Source: Faucicola mancuniensis (GTDB lineage Bacteria > Pseudomonadota > Gammaproteobacteria > Pseudomonadales > Moraxellaceae). Taken from it: 64,000 nucleotides of DNA. A program made the position numbers and the translations under genes. This document shows positions 33,588 to 40,804 of this stretch, one piece after another (within the stretch, counting starts at the first letter, position 1; every line of letters begins with the position of its first letter). The notes under the pieces are model-generated. The model had not been told where the DNA came from, ran no database searches, and saw only the letters and a program-made list of their open reading frames with translations. The DNA is taken from positions 558,001 to 622,000 of the forward strand of contig NZ_CP171363.1 in NCBI RefSeq assembly GCF_046523945.1. The letters run 5' to 3'.

Positions 33588-34214
33588 TTAGCCAAAACCA
33601 TAATACCATTCAATTTTTCTATCAAATCCAATCTCCAACAAACTTGCCGTAATCCGTCCTGTCAGTCCCCAAACCGTTTCGTTGTCAATGATAAAGGCCG
33701 GCGATGTGATTTGTATTTTGTCGTATTGTTTGACAAAAGGTTGGACTTCTTGGGTCAAAAGCGTTACCAAATCCGCCCAAAATAAGCGTTCAATCTCCCC
33801 TATTTCAGGCGTTAATGGCAAATTCGGCTCAATCACACCCACCACAGGCAACACAGGCAAGCCCGCTTTGGTAAATGCCATCGGCAATTCGCCCAAAATC
33901 TGCACATCAGTTGGTAAAATCCCTGTTTCTTCCCACGTTTCTCGCAAAGCGGTGGCATGGTTGCTGCTGTCGTCAGGCTCTTGGCGACCGCCTGCAAAGG
34001 ACACTTCACCCGCATGATTTTGTAGCGTACTGGCTCGCAGTGAGTACAAAATTTTGGGATTTAATTCGTTGGTAATCACCACAAGCACCGCATAGGGCTG
34101 ACGTTTTGGCTCAACAGGTATATTTGCCAAACGTTCGGCTAATTGCTTTAACAATGGGCTTTTAAAATCGTTTTTTTGAATATTATTAAAATATTGTTGA
34201 TTATTTATCATCAT
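33588..34214 (-). CDS. nudL: Nudix CoA pyrophosphatase, NudL type
   Basis: This 208 aa Nudix hydrolase matches the CoA-pyrophosphatase (UPF0035) group, which cleaves coenzyme A to 4'-phosphopantetheine and 3',5'-ADP. The UPF0035 signature LRASTLQNHAGEVSFAGGR precedes the Nudix box GGRQEPDDSSNHATALRETW-EETGI (Glu residues for metal). ATG 34214 is chosen for lack of a better one; MIN at the second codon is equivalent. A second Nudix gene diverges 150 bp away. Confidence 0.9.
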   Translation of the reverse strand: MMINNQQYFNNIQKNDFKSPLLKQLAERLANIPVEPKRQPYAVLVVITNELNPKILYSLRASTLQNHAGEVSFAGGRQEPDDSSNHATALRETWEETGILPTDVQILGELPMAFTKAGLPVLPVVGVIEPNLPLTPEIGEIERLFWADLVTLLTQEVQPFVKQYDKIQITSPAFIIDNETVWGLTGRITASLLEIGFDRKIEWYYGFG

Positions 34215-34362
34215 AAAAAATAAACCTATGCGTTTAAAATTTTGGCTGAATTTTTAGCCGATTTTGCTAAAAGTATGTTAAGATTACCACTGAATATTTC
34301 AGCTATCAACCCAAAAACTTGCACCTTATTGATAACAATTTATTTAAAAAATAGGAATATCC

Positions 34363-34914
34363 ATGCCATTTTGTTTAAAATGTGGTCATCAAGCCCAACA
34401 CGCCATTCCAGCAGGCGACTCTCGCCCACGCATTGTTTGCCCCAATTGCGGTTATATTCATTATGAAAATCCAAGAATGATTAACGGTTGTTTGCTGTTT
34501 GACGGTGATAAGGTGTTGCTGTGTCGCCGTGCGATTGAGCCAAGATACGGTTTTTGGACGTTGCCAGCAGGTTTTATGGAGCTTGGCGAAACGATGGCAG
34601 AAGGGGCAAACCGTGAATGTATGGAAGAAGCGGACGCTTGTGGCGAAAATTTGCAATTGTACTGTTTGTACGATTTGCCAGAATTGGGCGATATTCATGC
34701 GTTTTTTGTGGCAAATCTCAAAGACGGCAAATTTGGCGTGGGTGAAGAAAGCCTTGAATGTGCGTTGTTTGCCGAAGATGAAATCCCGTATGATGAGCTG
34801 GCTTTTGACACCGTTACCCAAACGTTAAAACATTATTTTCATGACAAAAAGCAAGGGGCGACTTTAGGTAATTTCCCTTTGCACCAACACGTTATTTATA
34901 AACCAAAACCTTAA
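34363..34914 (+). CDS. Nudix hydrolase with N-terminal zinc ribbon
   Basis: This 183 aa protein starts with a four-Cys zinc ribbon (CLKCGHQ ... IVCPNCGYIHY) and continues into a Nudix domain: Nudix box GFMELGETMAEGANRECM-EEADA at ~75-97. The combination resembles NudC-like/ADP-ribose-type Nudix proteins, but NudC proper is larger and carries a SQPWPFPxS motif, absent here. The substrate is unknown. ATG 34363 follows AGGAATATCC. The OsmC gene starts 9 bp after its stop, so the two form an operon. Confidence 0.88.
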   Translation: MPFCLKCGHQAQHAIPAGDSRPRIVCPNCGYIHYENPRMINGCLLFDGDKVLLCRRAIEPRYGFWTLPAGFMELGETMAEGANRECMEEADACGENLQLYCLYDLPELGDIHAFFVANLKDGKFGVGEESLECALFAEDEIPYDELAFDTVTQTLKHYFHDKKQGATLGNFPLHQHVIYKPKP

Positions 34915-34923
34915 GGATTTTTT

Positions 34924-35328
34924 ATGACAACTGCAAATGTAACATACGAAGGCAATTTACGCACCACCGCCATTCACCTACAATCCAACAACCAAATCAT
35001 CACTGACGCACCTGTGGACAATCACGGACGTGGCGAAGCGTTTTCACCGACTGATTTATTGGCAACGAGCCTTGCGTGCTGTATGATGACAGTCATGGGC
35101 ATTAAGGCTGAAAGCATGGGGCTTGATTTGGCGGGTAGCACCGCAGACGTTACCAAAGTGATGATAACCGACCCACGCCGAGTGGGTGAAATTGACGTGG
35201 TGATGACGGTGAAGGGTGTCAGCGATGATAAAGACAAAACCATTTTGACAAACACCGCCATGACTTGCCCTGTGGCAAAAAGTCTGCACCCAGATATTGT
35301 GCAAAATGTGAAAATTGAGTTTGTTTGA
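34924..35328 (+). CDS. OsmC/Ohr family protein
   Basis: This 134 aa protein has the OsmC-like fold: FSPTDLLATSLACCMMTVMG with the first reactive cysteine (C57/C58 region) and MTCPVAKSLHPDI with the second near residue 116. The family comprises thiol-dependent peroxidases of organic hydroperoxides, and this member is nearer the YhfA/general OsmC group than Ohr proper. ATG 34924 follows AAGGATTTTT. It is co-transcribed with the zinc-ribbon Nudix gene. Confidence 0.9.
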   Translation: MTTANVTYEGNLRTTAIHLQSNNQIITDAPVDNHGRGEAFSPTDLLATSLACCMMTVMGIKAESMGLDLAGSTADVTKVMITDPRRVGEIDVVMTVKGVSDDKDKTILTNTAMTCPVAKSLHPDIVQNVKIEFV

Positions 35329-35352
35329 TAAAAATAAAATAAAAAGTGATTT

Positions 35353-35625
35353 ATGCTAGAAATTTCTCCACACATTGAACAAGCGATTATTTTACAAGCC
35401 AAACAGTAGGGTGTTACGGTTAATTTGGCATATCAAGGACAAAATATTTCTAAAAAATTGTTGTTAAATGCCTTGCAAAATATCAAAAAAATTAGCTTAA
35501 TTACAGGCGTATCTTTTGCCATGATTGAAGCAAAAGATACGCAATTAGCCAACTATTATCAACGATTAGGTTTTATCAAAATTGAGAATAGTTTGGTATT
35601 ATTATTTCCTATTAATCAAATTTAA
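35353..35625 (+). pseudogene. Fused remnant of a CopG-like antitoxin start and a GNAT acetyltransferase end
   Basis: A single frame of 91 codons begins MLEISPHIEQAIILQAKQ, like small antitoxins of the type MLTIxLxPEIEQAIIxQAKQ. It hits TAG at 35407-35409 (where GVTVN resumes the antitoxin pattern), then runs into a GNAT C-terminal half: LAYQGQNISKKLLLNALQNI (acetyl-CoA Q/RxxGxG/A loop, degraded) and DTQLANYYQRLGFIKIENS. Antitoxin and GNAT-toxin genes are normally adjacent, so an internal deletion seems to have joined the two. The product would be non-functional. Confidence 0.65.
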
Positions 35626-36830
35626 CCCGTCAATTGTTTGGTAATTAATGCTTTTAACGGTGGCAAATTATTACTAATTCGCAATACCGCCGAACGAGCG
35701 AGTTTCGCAGGTTTGCTATCTGTGGTAAACAATTTTACCATAGCATTTGTGCCATGATACATTGGACGAGTAATCAACATATGTTCACGTTCATAACGAG
35801 CCAAGATTTTTTGCGAGCCGTAATCTTGATTTTTTGCTACCGCTTGTTTTACCAATTTTGATAAAACCGCCACGCTATTTAACCCCAAATTAAAACCATG
35901 AGCCGTTACAGGGTGCATACCGACCGCACTATCGCCAATGAGTACCGCACGCCCTTGATAAAAACGATTGGCATGAACGCCCACAAGCGGATAAGTGTGT
36001 TGCGTGCTAATCAGTTTCATTTCGCCAAGCTGTCCGCCAATGTATTGGGTAACTTTTTTGGCAAAATCATCGGCATTTAACGCTAAAATATCTTGAGCTT
36101 CTTGGCTGTTCACCGTAATCACGCAGTTGGTAACGTTTTCGGTCAAAGGCAACAAGGCAAGTGTAACGCCATAATAAAAACACTCCACCGCACGATGATG
36201 ATTTGACAAGGTGTGTTCCATTCGGCAAACAATCATGCTCCGCCCAAAATCGTGGCTGTCCGCTGAAATGCCGATTTGACGGCGACTTGCCGAAAAACGA
36301 CTGTCGGCAATCACCAACAAAGGCGTGTCAAATTTTTCGCCATTTTCCAATTCAACATAAGAACACACGTCATTGGTACTGACGTTTTTTACACCAGTTC
36401 CGCATAAAAGTCTGATGTTTTGTTGGGTTTTTACGCTGTCATATACAGCTTTTCGGATTAGATTATTTGACACCAAATAGCCCAAATTATCCACATCATT
36501 GCCAAATAATTTGCGTTCAAACTGACTTGGCACGCCAAAATACAGCTGATAAGGCGAGTTGCCGTCTAGCACACTGGCATCTTTTAACAGGTGAATTTGG
36601 GTTTCGTCAATTCGCCCCCAAGCGTCTATATCTTGCATGGTGCGTTTTGATGCGTGGGTTAGGGCGATTTCTCGTCCGTCATAGGCAGGGTTGGCAAGGC
36701 TGTCTTCGCTGTTTTTTTCAATCACGACAATGTTTAGCCCTGTGTCAGCGACCGAGCGAGCGAACGCCAAACCTGCGGGACCACCGCCCACGATGATAAT
36801 ATCAGCTGTTTGTGAAGTTGTAGTTGTCAT
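35622..36830 (-). CDS. ubiM: UbiM-like ubiquinone ring hydroxylase
   Basis: This 402 aa FAD monooxygenase resembles neisserial UbiM more than UbiF/H/I. Its landmarks are DIIIVGGGPAGLAFARSVAD, YDGREIALTHASKRTMQDID, LLVIADSRFSASRRQIGIS (ADSRFS in place of GADG), HTLSNHHRAVECFYYG, AVLIGDSAVGMHPVTAHGFN and the C-terminal MYHGTNAMVKLFT ... LPPLKALITKQLTG. UbiM has been described as a broad-regioselectivity hydroxylase with patchy distribution. Start ATG 36830 follows AAGGAAAAAAC. It is the third family member in this window and stands alone between an acetyltransferase remnant and trhP. Confidence 0.85.
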   Translation of the reverse strand: MTTTTSQTADIIIVGGGPAGLAFARSVADTGLNIVVIEKNSEDSLANPAYDGREIALTHASKRTMQDIDAWGRIDETQIHLLKDASVLDGNSPYQLYFGVPSQFERKLFGNDVDNLGYLVSNNLIRKAVYDSVKTQQNIRLLCGTGVKNVSTNDVCSYVELENGEKFDTPLLVIADSRFSASRRQIGISADSHDFGRSMIVCRMEHTLSNHHRAVECFYYGVTLALLPLTENVTNCVITVNSQEAQDILALNADDFAKKVTQYIGGQLGEMKLISTQHTYPLVGVHANRFYQGRAVLIGDSAVGMHPVTAHGFNLGLNSVAVLSKLVKQAVAKNQDYGSQKILARYEREHMLITRPMYHGTNAMVKLFTTDSKPAKLARSAVLRISNNLPPLKALITKQLTG

Positions 36831-37211
36831 GTTTTTTCCTTATTTTTTTGGCAAAATGGTTAAATTTTTTAAAAATATTAAAAAAATATTGGTTAAAATA
36901 GTGGCTAAAACGTTTGTTAAAAATGGCTTGTCGGTTATGCTAAAACTTTTAAACATGAAAATCAATGATAAAAAGGTGGTAGTTTTATATCAATTTTAAA
37001 AACGACCAAAACGTCAAAACAATTTTTTAAATCTGACTAATTTACTCAAGTTTATTACTATTTAACAAATTTTTTGCTATAATATAAGTATTATTTTTAA
37101 ATTTAACAAACGCATTTTTGTTAAATTTTATCCATTTTTTATTAGCCATTGTTTTATTAAAATTAATTTTTATTAAAAACAACTTTTATCAAAATTAACA
37201 AGCGAATACTT
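36831..37211. other. AT-rich leader region upstream of trhP
   Basis: This 381 bp gap between ubiM and trhP has no ORF above the background. An extended -10 at 37075-37083 implies a ~120 nt AT-rich leader before the trhP ATG. I see no riboswitch-like fold. Confidence 0.45.
37075..37083 (+). promoter_or_regulatory. trhP extended -10 promoter
   Basis: TGCTATAAT at 37075-37083 is a full extended -10 element with no strong -35, the same design seen before the helicase and gltX genes. Confidence 0.6.
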
Positions 37212-38627
37212 ATGACAATCCAAAAAAAATCCGAACTTTTATGCCCAGCAGGGACTTTTAGAAATATGCAATACGCCTTTGCTTATGGGGCGGATGCTGT
37301 GTATGCAGGGCAAGCACGCTATTCTTTGCGTGTGCGAAACAACGATTTTGACGAAGAAAATTTACGCAAAGGCATTGAATACGCCCATTCGCTTGGCAAG
37401 CAGTTTTATGTTGTGGTAAATATTCAAGCCCACAACGCCAAACTCAAAACCTTTATCGAAGACATTCGTCCTGTCATTGAAATGAAGCCTGACGCACTCA
37501 TCATGTCGGACGCTGGCATGATTATGATGGTGCGTGAAGCCTTTCCACACCAAGTCATTCATTTGTCGGTGCAAGCCAATGCGGTAAACTGGGCAACGGT
37601 GAAATTTTGGAAACAAATGGGCGTAAGCCGTGTGATTTTAAGCCGTGAATTGTCGCTTAAAGAAATTGAACAAATCATTGCCGAAGTACCAGACATGGAA
37701 ATTGAAGTGTTTGTGCATGGGGCGTTGTGCATGGCGTATTCGGGTCGCTGTCTGCTGTCTGGTTATATTAACAAACGTGATGCCAATCAAGGCACTTGCA
37801 CCAATGCTTGCCGTTGGAATTACAACACTTATAAAGCCGAAGAGAACGAAACAGGCGATATTGTCCCTGCACAGCCTGAAGTGTTTGTTCCAAGTCAATC
37901 AAGCAAGCAAAACGCTATCACCAATGTCAATTTAAACGGCGATGTGGTGATGGGTGATGATTATGTGCAAAAACCGTCTGATGAAGTGGTGCTGATTGAA
38001 GAACAAGGTCGCCCCGGTGAGCTGATGGCGATGTTTGAAGATGAACACGGCACTTATATCATGAATTCCAAAGACCTACGAGCGGTGGAGCTTGTGCCAG
38101 ATTTGGTGAACATGGGTGTGCATTCGTTAAAAATTGAGGGGCGTACCAAATCGCATTATTATGTGGCACGCACTGCACAGGTTTACCGCAAAGCCATTGA
38201 TGATGCCACCGCTGGCAAGCCATTTGACCCAAGTTTGGTAAGAGCGTTAGATGGCTTGGCAAATCGTGGCTATACCGAAGGTTTTTTACGCCGTCATGTG
38301 CATTCTGATTATCAAAATTATGAATACGGCTCATCAAAAACCGAGTATCAGCAGTTTGTTGCCGAAGTATCAAGCATCAGCGATGAGCGTTTGACCTTGA
38401 CGGTAAAAAACAAAGTCATGGTAGGCGATACCATTGAGATTATGACCCCACAAGGCAATTTAAGCTATGTGTTAAATGAGATGTGGGACAAAAAAGGCGA
38501 GCCGATTGATGGGGCGTTGGGTTCGGGTTGGGTGTGCCAAATTGCCAATCCATTTAAGGACATGAGTGCTGACGTGCTACAATTTGCCCTAATCATGAAA
38601 AACGTGAGTGAGCCGATTTTTACTTAA
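37212..38627 (+). CDS. trhP: U32-family tRNA hydroxylation protein TrhP (YegQ)
   Basis: This 471 aa protein matches the U32 peptidase-like family member TrhP/YegQ, which with TrhO contributes to 5-hydroxyuridine formation at tRNA position 34. Landmarks are ELLCPAGTFRNMQYAFAYGA (N-terminus), GADAVYAGQ, FVHGALCMAYSGRCLLSGYI with conserved cysteines, NQGTCTNACRWNY, and SLKIEGRTKSHYYVARTAQ. The cysteines fit an Fe-S cluster or prephenate-dependent mechanism proposed for the family. ATG 37212 is the only sensible start. There is a ~60-residue variable insertion around VPAQPEVFVPSQSSKQN. Confidence 0.92.
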   Translation: MTIQKKSELLCPAGTFRNMQYAFAYGADAVYAGQARYSLRVRNNDFDEENLRKGIEYAHSLGKQFYVVVNIQAHNAKLKTFIEDIRPVIEMKPDALIMSDAGMIMMVREAFPHQVIHLSVQANAVNWATVKFWKQMGVSRVILSRELSLKEIEQIIAEVPDMEIEVFVHGALCMAYSGRCLLSGYINKRDANQGTCTNACRWNYNTYKAEENETGDIVPAQPEVFVPSQSSKQNAITNVNLNGDVVMGDDYVQKPSDEVVLIEEQGRPGELMAMFEDEHGTYIMNSKDLRAVELVPDLVNMGVHSLKIEGRTKSHYYVARTAQVYRKAIDDATAGKPFDPSLVRALDGLANRGYTEGFLRRHVHSDYQNYEYGSSKTEYQQFVAEVSSISDERLTLTVKNKVMVGDTIEIMTPQGNLSYVLNEMWDKKGEPIDGALGSGWVCQIANPFKDMSADVLQFALIMKNVSEPIFT

Positions 38628-38799
38628 ATGTTACAGATGTTTCTCTAAAAAAACTATTTGGAATATACATATTAAAAAATAGTTAATAAAATTAAGATAA
38701 ATTCCAAAAAGTATGCTACTATATAACATACTGTTATTTGGTAAACTATTTTTATGCTTAATTTTTACATTTGACAATTTGTCAAACAAGAGAGACTAT

Positions 38800-39981
38800 A
38801 TGAAACAAAAAGTTCTACACATCACTACTTTAGCTGTTTTAACTGCTATGCTGGGTGCATGCGGTTCGAATGCAGAAGAAAACGGCAGCAAACTTGTTGA
38901 TAAATTAAATAAATCAAATACTGCAAAAAAAATTATTGATGACATTGCTGATACAGATGTCAATAAAGTATTACAAAATACAGAAACCGAAGCTGTTAAA
39001 AAATACTTAGCCGATACACAAAATCAGCAAGCCACAGCAGAAATGCAATTAGCACCGTTAGCATTTGACAAAAATAATGCCGTATTATTTGGCGGAGCAG
39101 GGAAATTAGCCTATAAAGACTTTTTGTCAAATGGCAATGACAATGCTACAAAAACTTATACAGCTAATTTTGCAAGTTGTAACACAGATTGCAACCGAGC
39201 CGATGCCGAAATTGTATCAGGTCAGATGAAATTTAGTATTGAATACAATACAACAAAACAAGCATTTGAGGCAAAAGATATTACGTTTAGCCACTTAGCT
39301 AAAGAAACGGCAAATCTGTCAAATAATGCCAATTCAAAAGTTATAACCAATAAAGTTGTAACCAATTTAGCAACGCAAAGTACCGACCTTGCGGTAGATA
39401 ATACCAAAGCAAGAGTACCTGCTCAAATCACCAAAGACATAACAAAAGCTGACCAACGAGTATTTCATCTAAAATTAGTGGATGCAAAAGTTGCAGGATT
39501 ACCTGATTTTACCGATATTCAGCTTGTTTTCTCAAAAAATGGTGGTTTTGTAACATCTTTAAATAAAGATATGGTTTTGGCTGGCGTGCGTACAGATAAC
39601 TTACCACAAGCTCAAAATACTGATGCTATTAAAGCGACTTGGAATGGTTATCAATTGAAAGTAAAAGGTAAACAAGCAACAAAATCTGATGCTTTAACCA
39701 ATTTTAAATTTGCCAATGCAGACTATCCAAACTCGCAGTTACAATCATTTGGCGTAACTATCGCAGCTAAAGATTACAGAGGCGGTTATATCAAAATGGG
39801 TCATGCAAATGTGCCTGTTTATCGTTATGGCTATGTTACCGAAGAGCTATCAGGTCGCATTGACAAAAATGCAGGTATTGTTGTCGTTTCACCGAATGCG
39901 AGCTTTATTGCAGGTACAGGCAATAACGTAGCGATTGGTACTAATAGCAGTATTAATGGTATTTTTATTGCACAAAAATAA
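38800..39981 (+). CDS. Surface-type lipoprotein with C-terminal beta-barrel-like domain
   Basis: This 393 aa protein starts at ATG 38800 behind AGAGAG (an earlier ATG at 38713 lacks a ribosome site and would bury the signal peptide). The signal peptide ends in a lipobox LGACGS (Cys near residue 19). The body is Asn/Lys/Thr-rich with a C-x3-C pair (FASCNTDCN) and finishes in short beta-strand-like segments: ELSGRIDKNAGIVVVS, then NVAIGTNSSINGIFIAQK. The ending resembles the small C-terminal barrels of TbpB-like, Slam-exported lipoproteins. That is inference from pattern only; no Slam gene is present. The codon use is more A-rich than in neighbours, which may indicate transfer. Confidence 0.65.
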   Translation: MKQKVLHITTLAVLTAMLGACGSNAEENGSKLVDKLNKSNTAKKIIDDIADTDVNKVLQNTETEAVKKYLADTQNQQATAEMQLAPLAFDKNNAVLFGGAGKLAYKDFLSNGNDNATKTYTANFASCNTDCNRADAEIVSGQMKFSIEYNTTKQAFEAKDITFSHLAKETANLSNNANSKVITNKVVTNLATQSTDLAVDNTKARVPAQITKDITKADQRVFHLKLVDAKVAGLPDFTDIQLVFSKNGGFVTSLNKDMVLAGVRTDNLPQAQNTDAIKATWNGYQLKVKGKQATKSDALTNFKFANADYPNSQLQSFGVTIAAKDYRGGYIKMGHANVPVYRYGYVTEELSGRIDKNAGIVVVSPNASFIAGTGNNVAIGTNSSINGIFIAQK

Positions 39982-40043
39982 AAAATTGTTGCAAAAACTT
40001 CATTGATTATTTTGATTAAACTTGTCAAAATATAAAGAATAAT

Positions 40044-40073
40044 AAAACTGGGTGGTATTGACTACCCAGTTTT
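40044..40073 (+). terminator. Terminator of the surface lipoprotein gene
   Basis: Arms aaaactgggt (40044-40053) and acccagtttt (40064-40073) enclose a 10 nt loop followed by T residues. Confidence 0.88.
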
Positions 40074-40136
40074 TTAGCATTTTTATTTGTAAAAATTTGG
40101 TAAAATAAAAGCACTCATTATTATTGGAATAAAAAT

Positions 40137-40502
40137 ATGACAAGTATCGACATTGCAACATTGGAATTTGGGCAAAAAAGAGAGCAATGGTTTAACGCCT
40201 ATTGCCACAAAGATATTAGCACACTAGACCCATTGGAAACCAAAGATTTTTTTGTGGTTTATTACCAAAATGTTGAAAAAAAATCCGATTGGCATAGCAA
40301 TATTTTATCTTCTGATGTTGAACAAGATGTGCTAGCAATGATACATACAGCAAAAAAAATTTTAGTAGATTGCCTTAATGAAACCAGTTATATGATAACC
40401 TCTTATTTTAAAATCGGTGAACACTCAGTAATTGTCAAAGAAATGTGGTCAAAAAATAAAGAAAATTGGCAAATGAGTTCATTGGCTTTGACAAAATTAT
40501 AA
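40137..40502 (+). CDS. Hypothetical protein upstream of the ferredoxin gene
   Basis: This 121 aa soluble protein has no signal or membrane segment. It is rich in aromatic and charged residues (REQWFNAYCHKDISTLDPLE, SYFKIGEHSVIVKEMW, NKENWQMSSLALTKL), a pattern reminiscent of SnoaL/NTF2-like small folds, but I do not recognise the family. It ends 17 bp before the ferredoxin ATG on the same strand and may be the first gene of a three-gene unit with fdx and rnr. Confidence 0.65.
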   Translation: MTSIDIATLEFGQKREQWFNAYCHKDISTLDPLETKDFFVVYYQNVEKKSDWHSNILSSDVEQDVLAMIHTAKKILVDCLNETSYMITSYFKIGEHSVIVKEMWSKNKENWQMSSLALTKL

Positions 40503-40519
40503 AGAGATTTTAACAATAT

Positions 40520-40780
40520 ATGGCACTCAAAATCACCACCGACTGTATCAACTGCGACATCTGCGAGCCTGAATGCCCAAACGATGCGATTAGCTACGAC
40601 CAAAAAGGACAAAAAACCTACGTCATCAATCCCGACCTTTGCACCGAATGCGTGGGTTTTTATGACGAGCCGACCTGCGATAAAGTCTGCCCGATTGACT
40701 GCATTATCAAAGACGAAGACCGACCAGAAACGCCAGAAGAGCTATTAGCAAAATACAAAAAAATTTGGCAAAAAGATTAA
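40520..40780 (+). CDS. yfhL: YfhL-family 2[4Fe-4S] ferredoxin
   Basis: This 86 aa ferredoxin has CINCDICEPECP near the N-terminus and CTECVGFYDEPTCDKVCP for the second cluster, whose loop insertion (CxxC-x8-CxxxC) is the hallmark of the YfhL/Alvin-type ferredoxin. Its partner is not defined; YfhL has been tied to tRNA modification in E. coli, and a U32-family tRNA-modifying gene lies 2 kb upstream, but not in the same operon. It is followed by rnr after 24 bp. Confidence 0.94.
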   Translation: MALKITTDCINCDICEPECPNDAISYDQKGQKTYVINPDLCTECVGFYDEPTCDKVCPIDCIIKDEDRPETPEELLAKYKKIWQKD

Positions 40781-40804
40781 CATTTTACAAAACTGGAAAA
40801 AATA

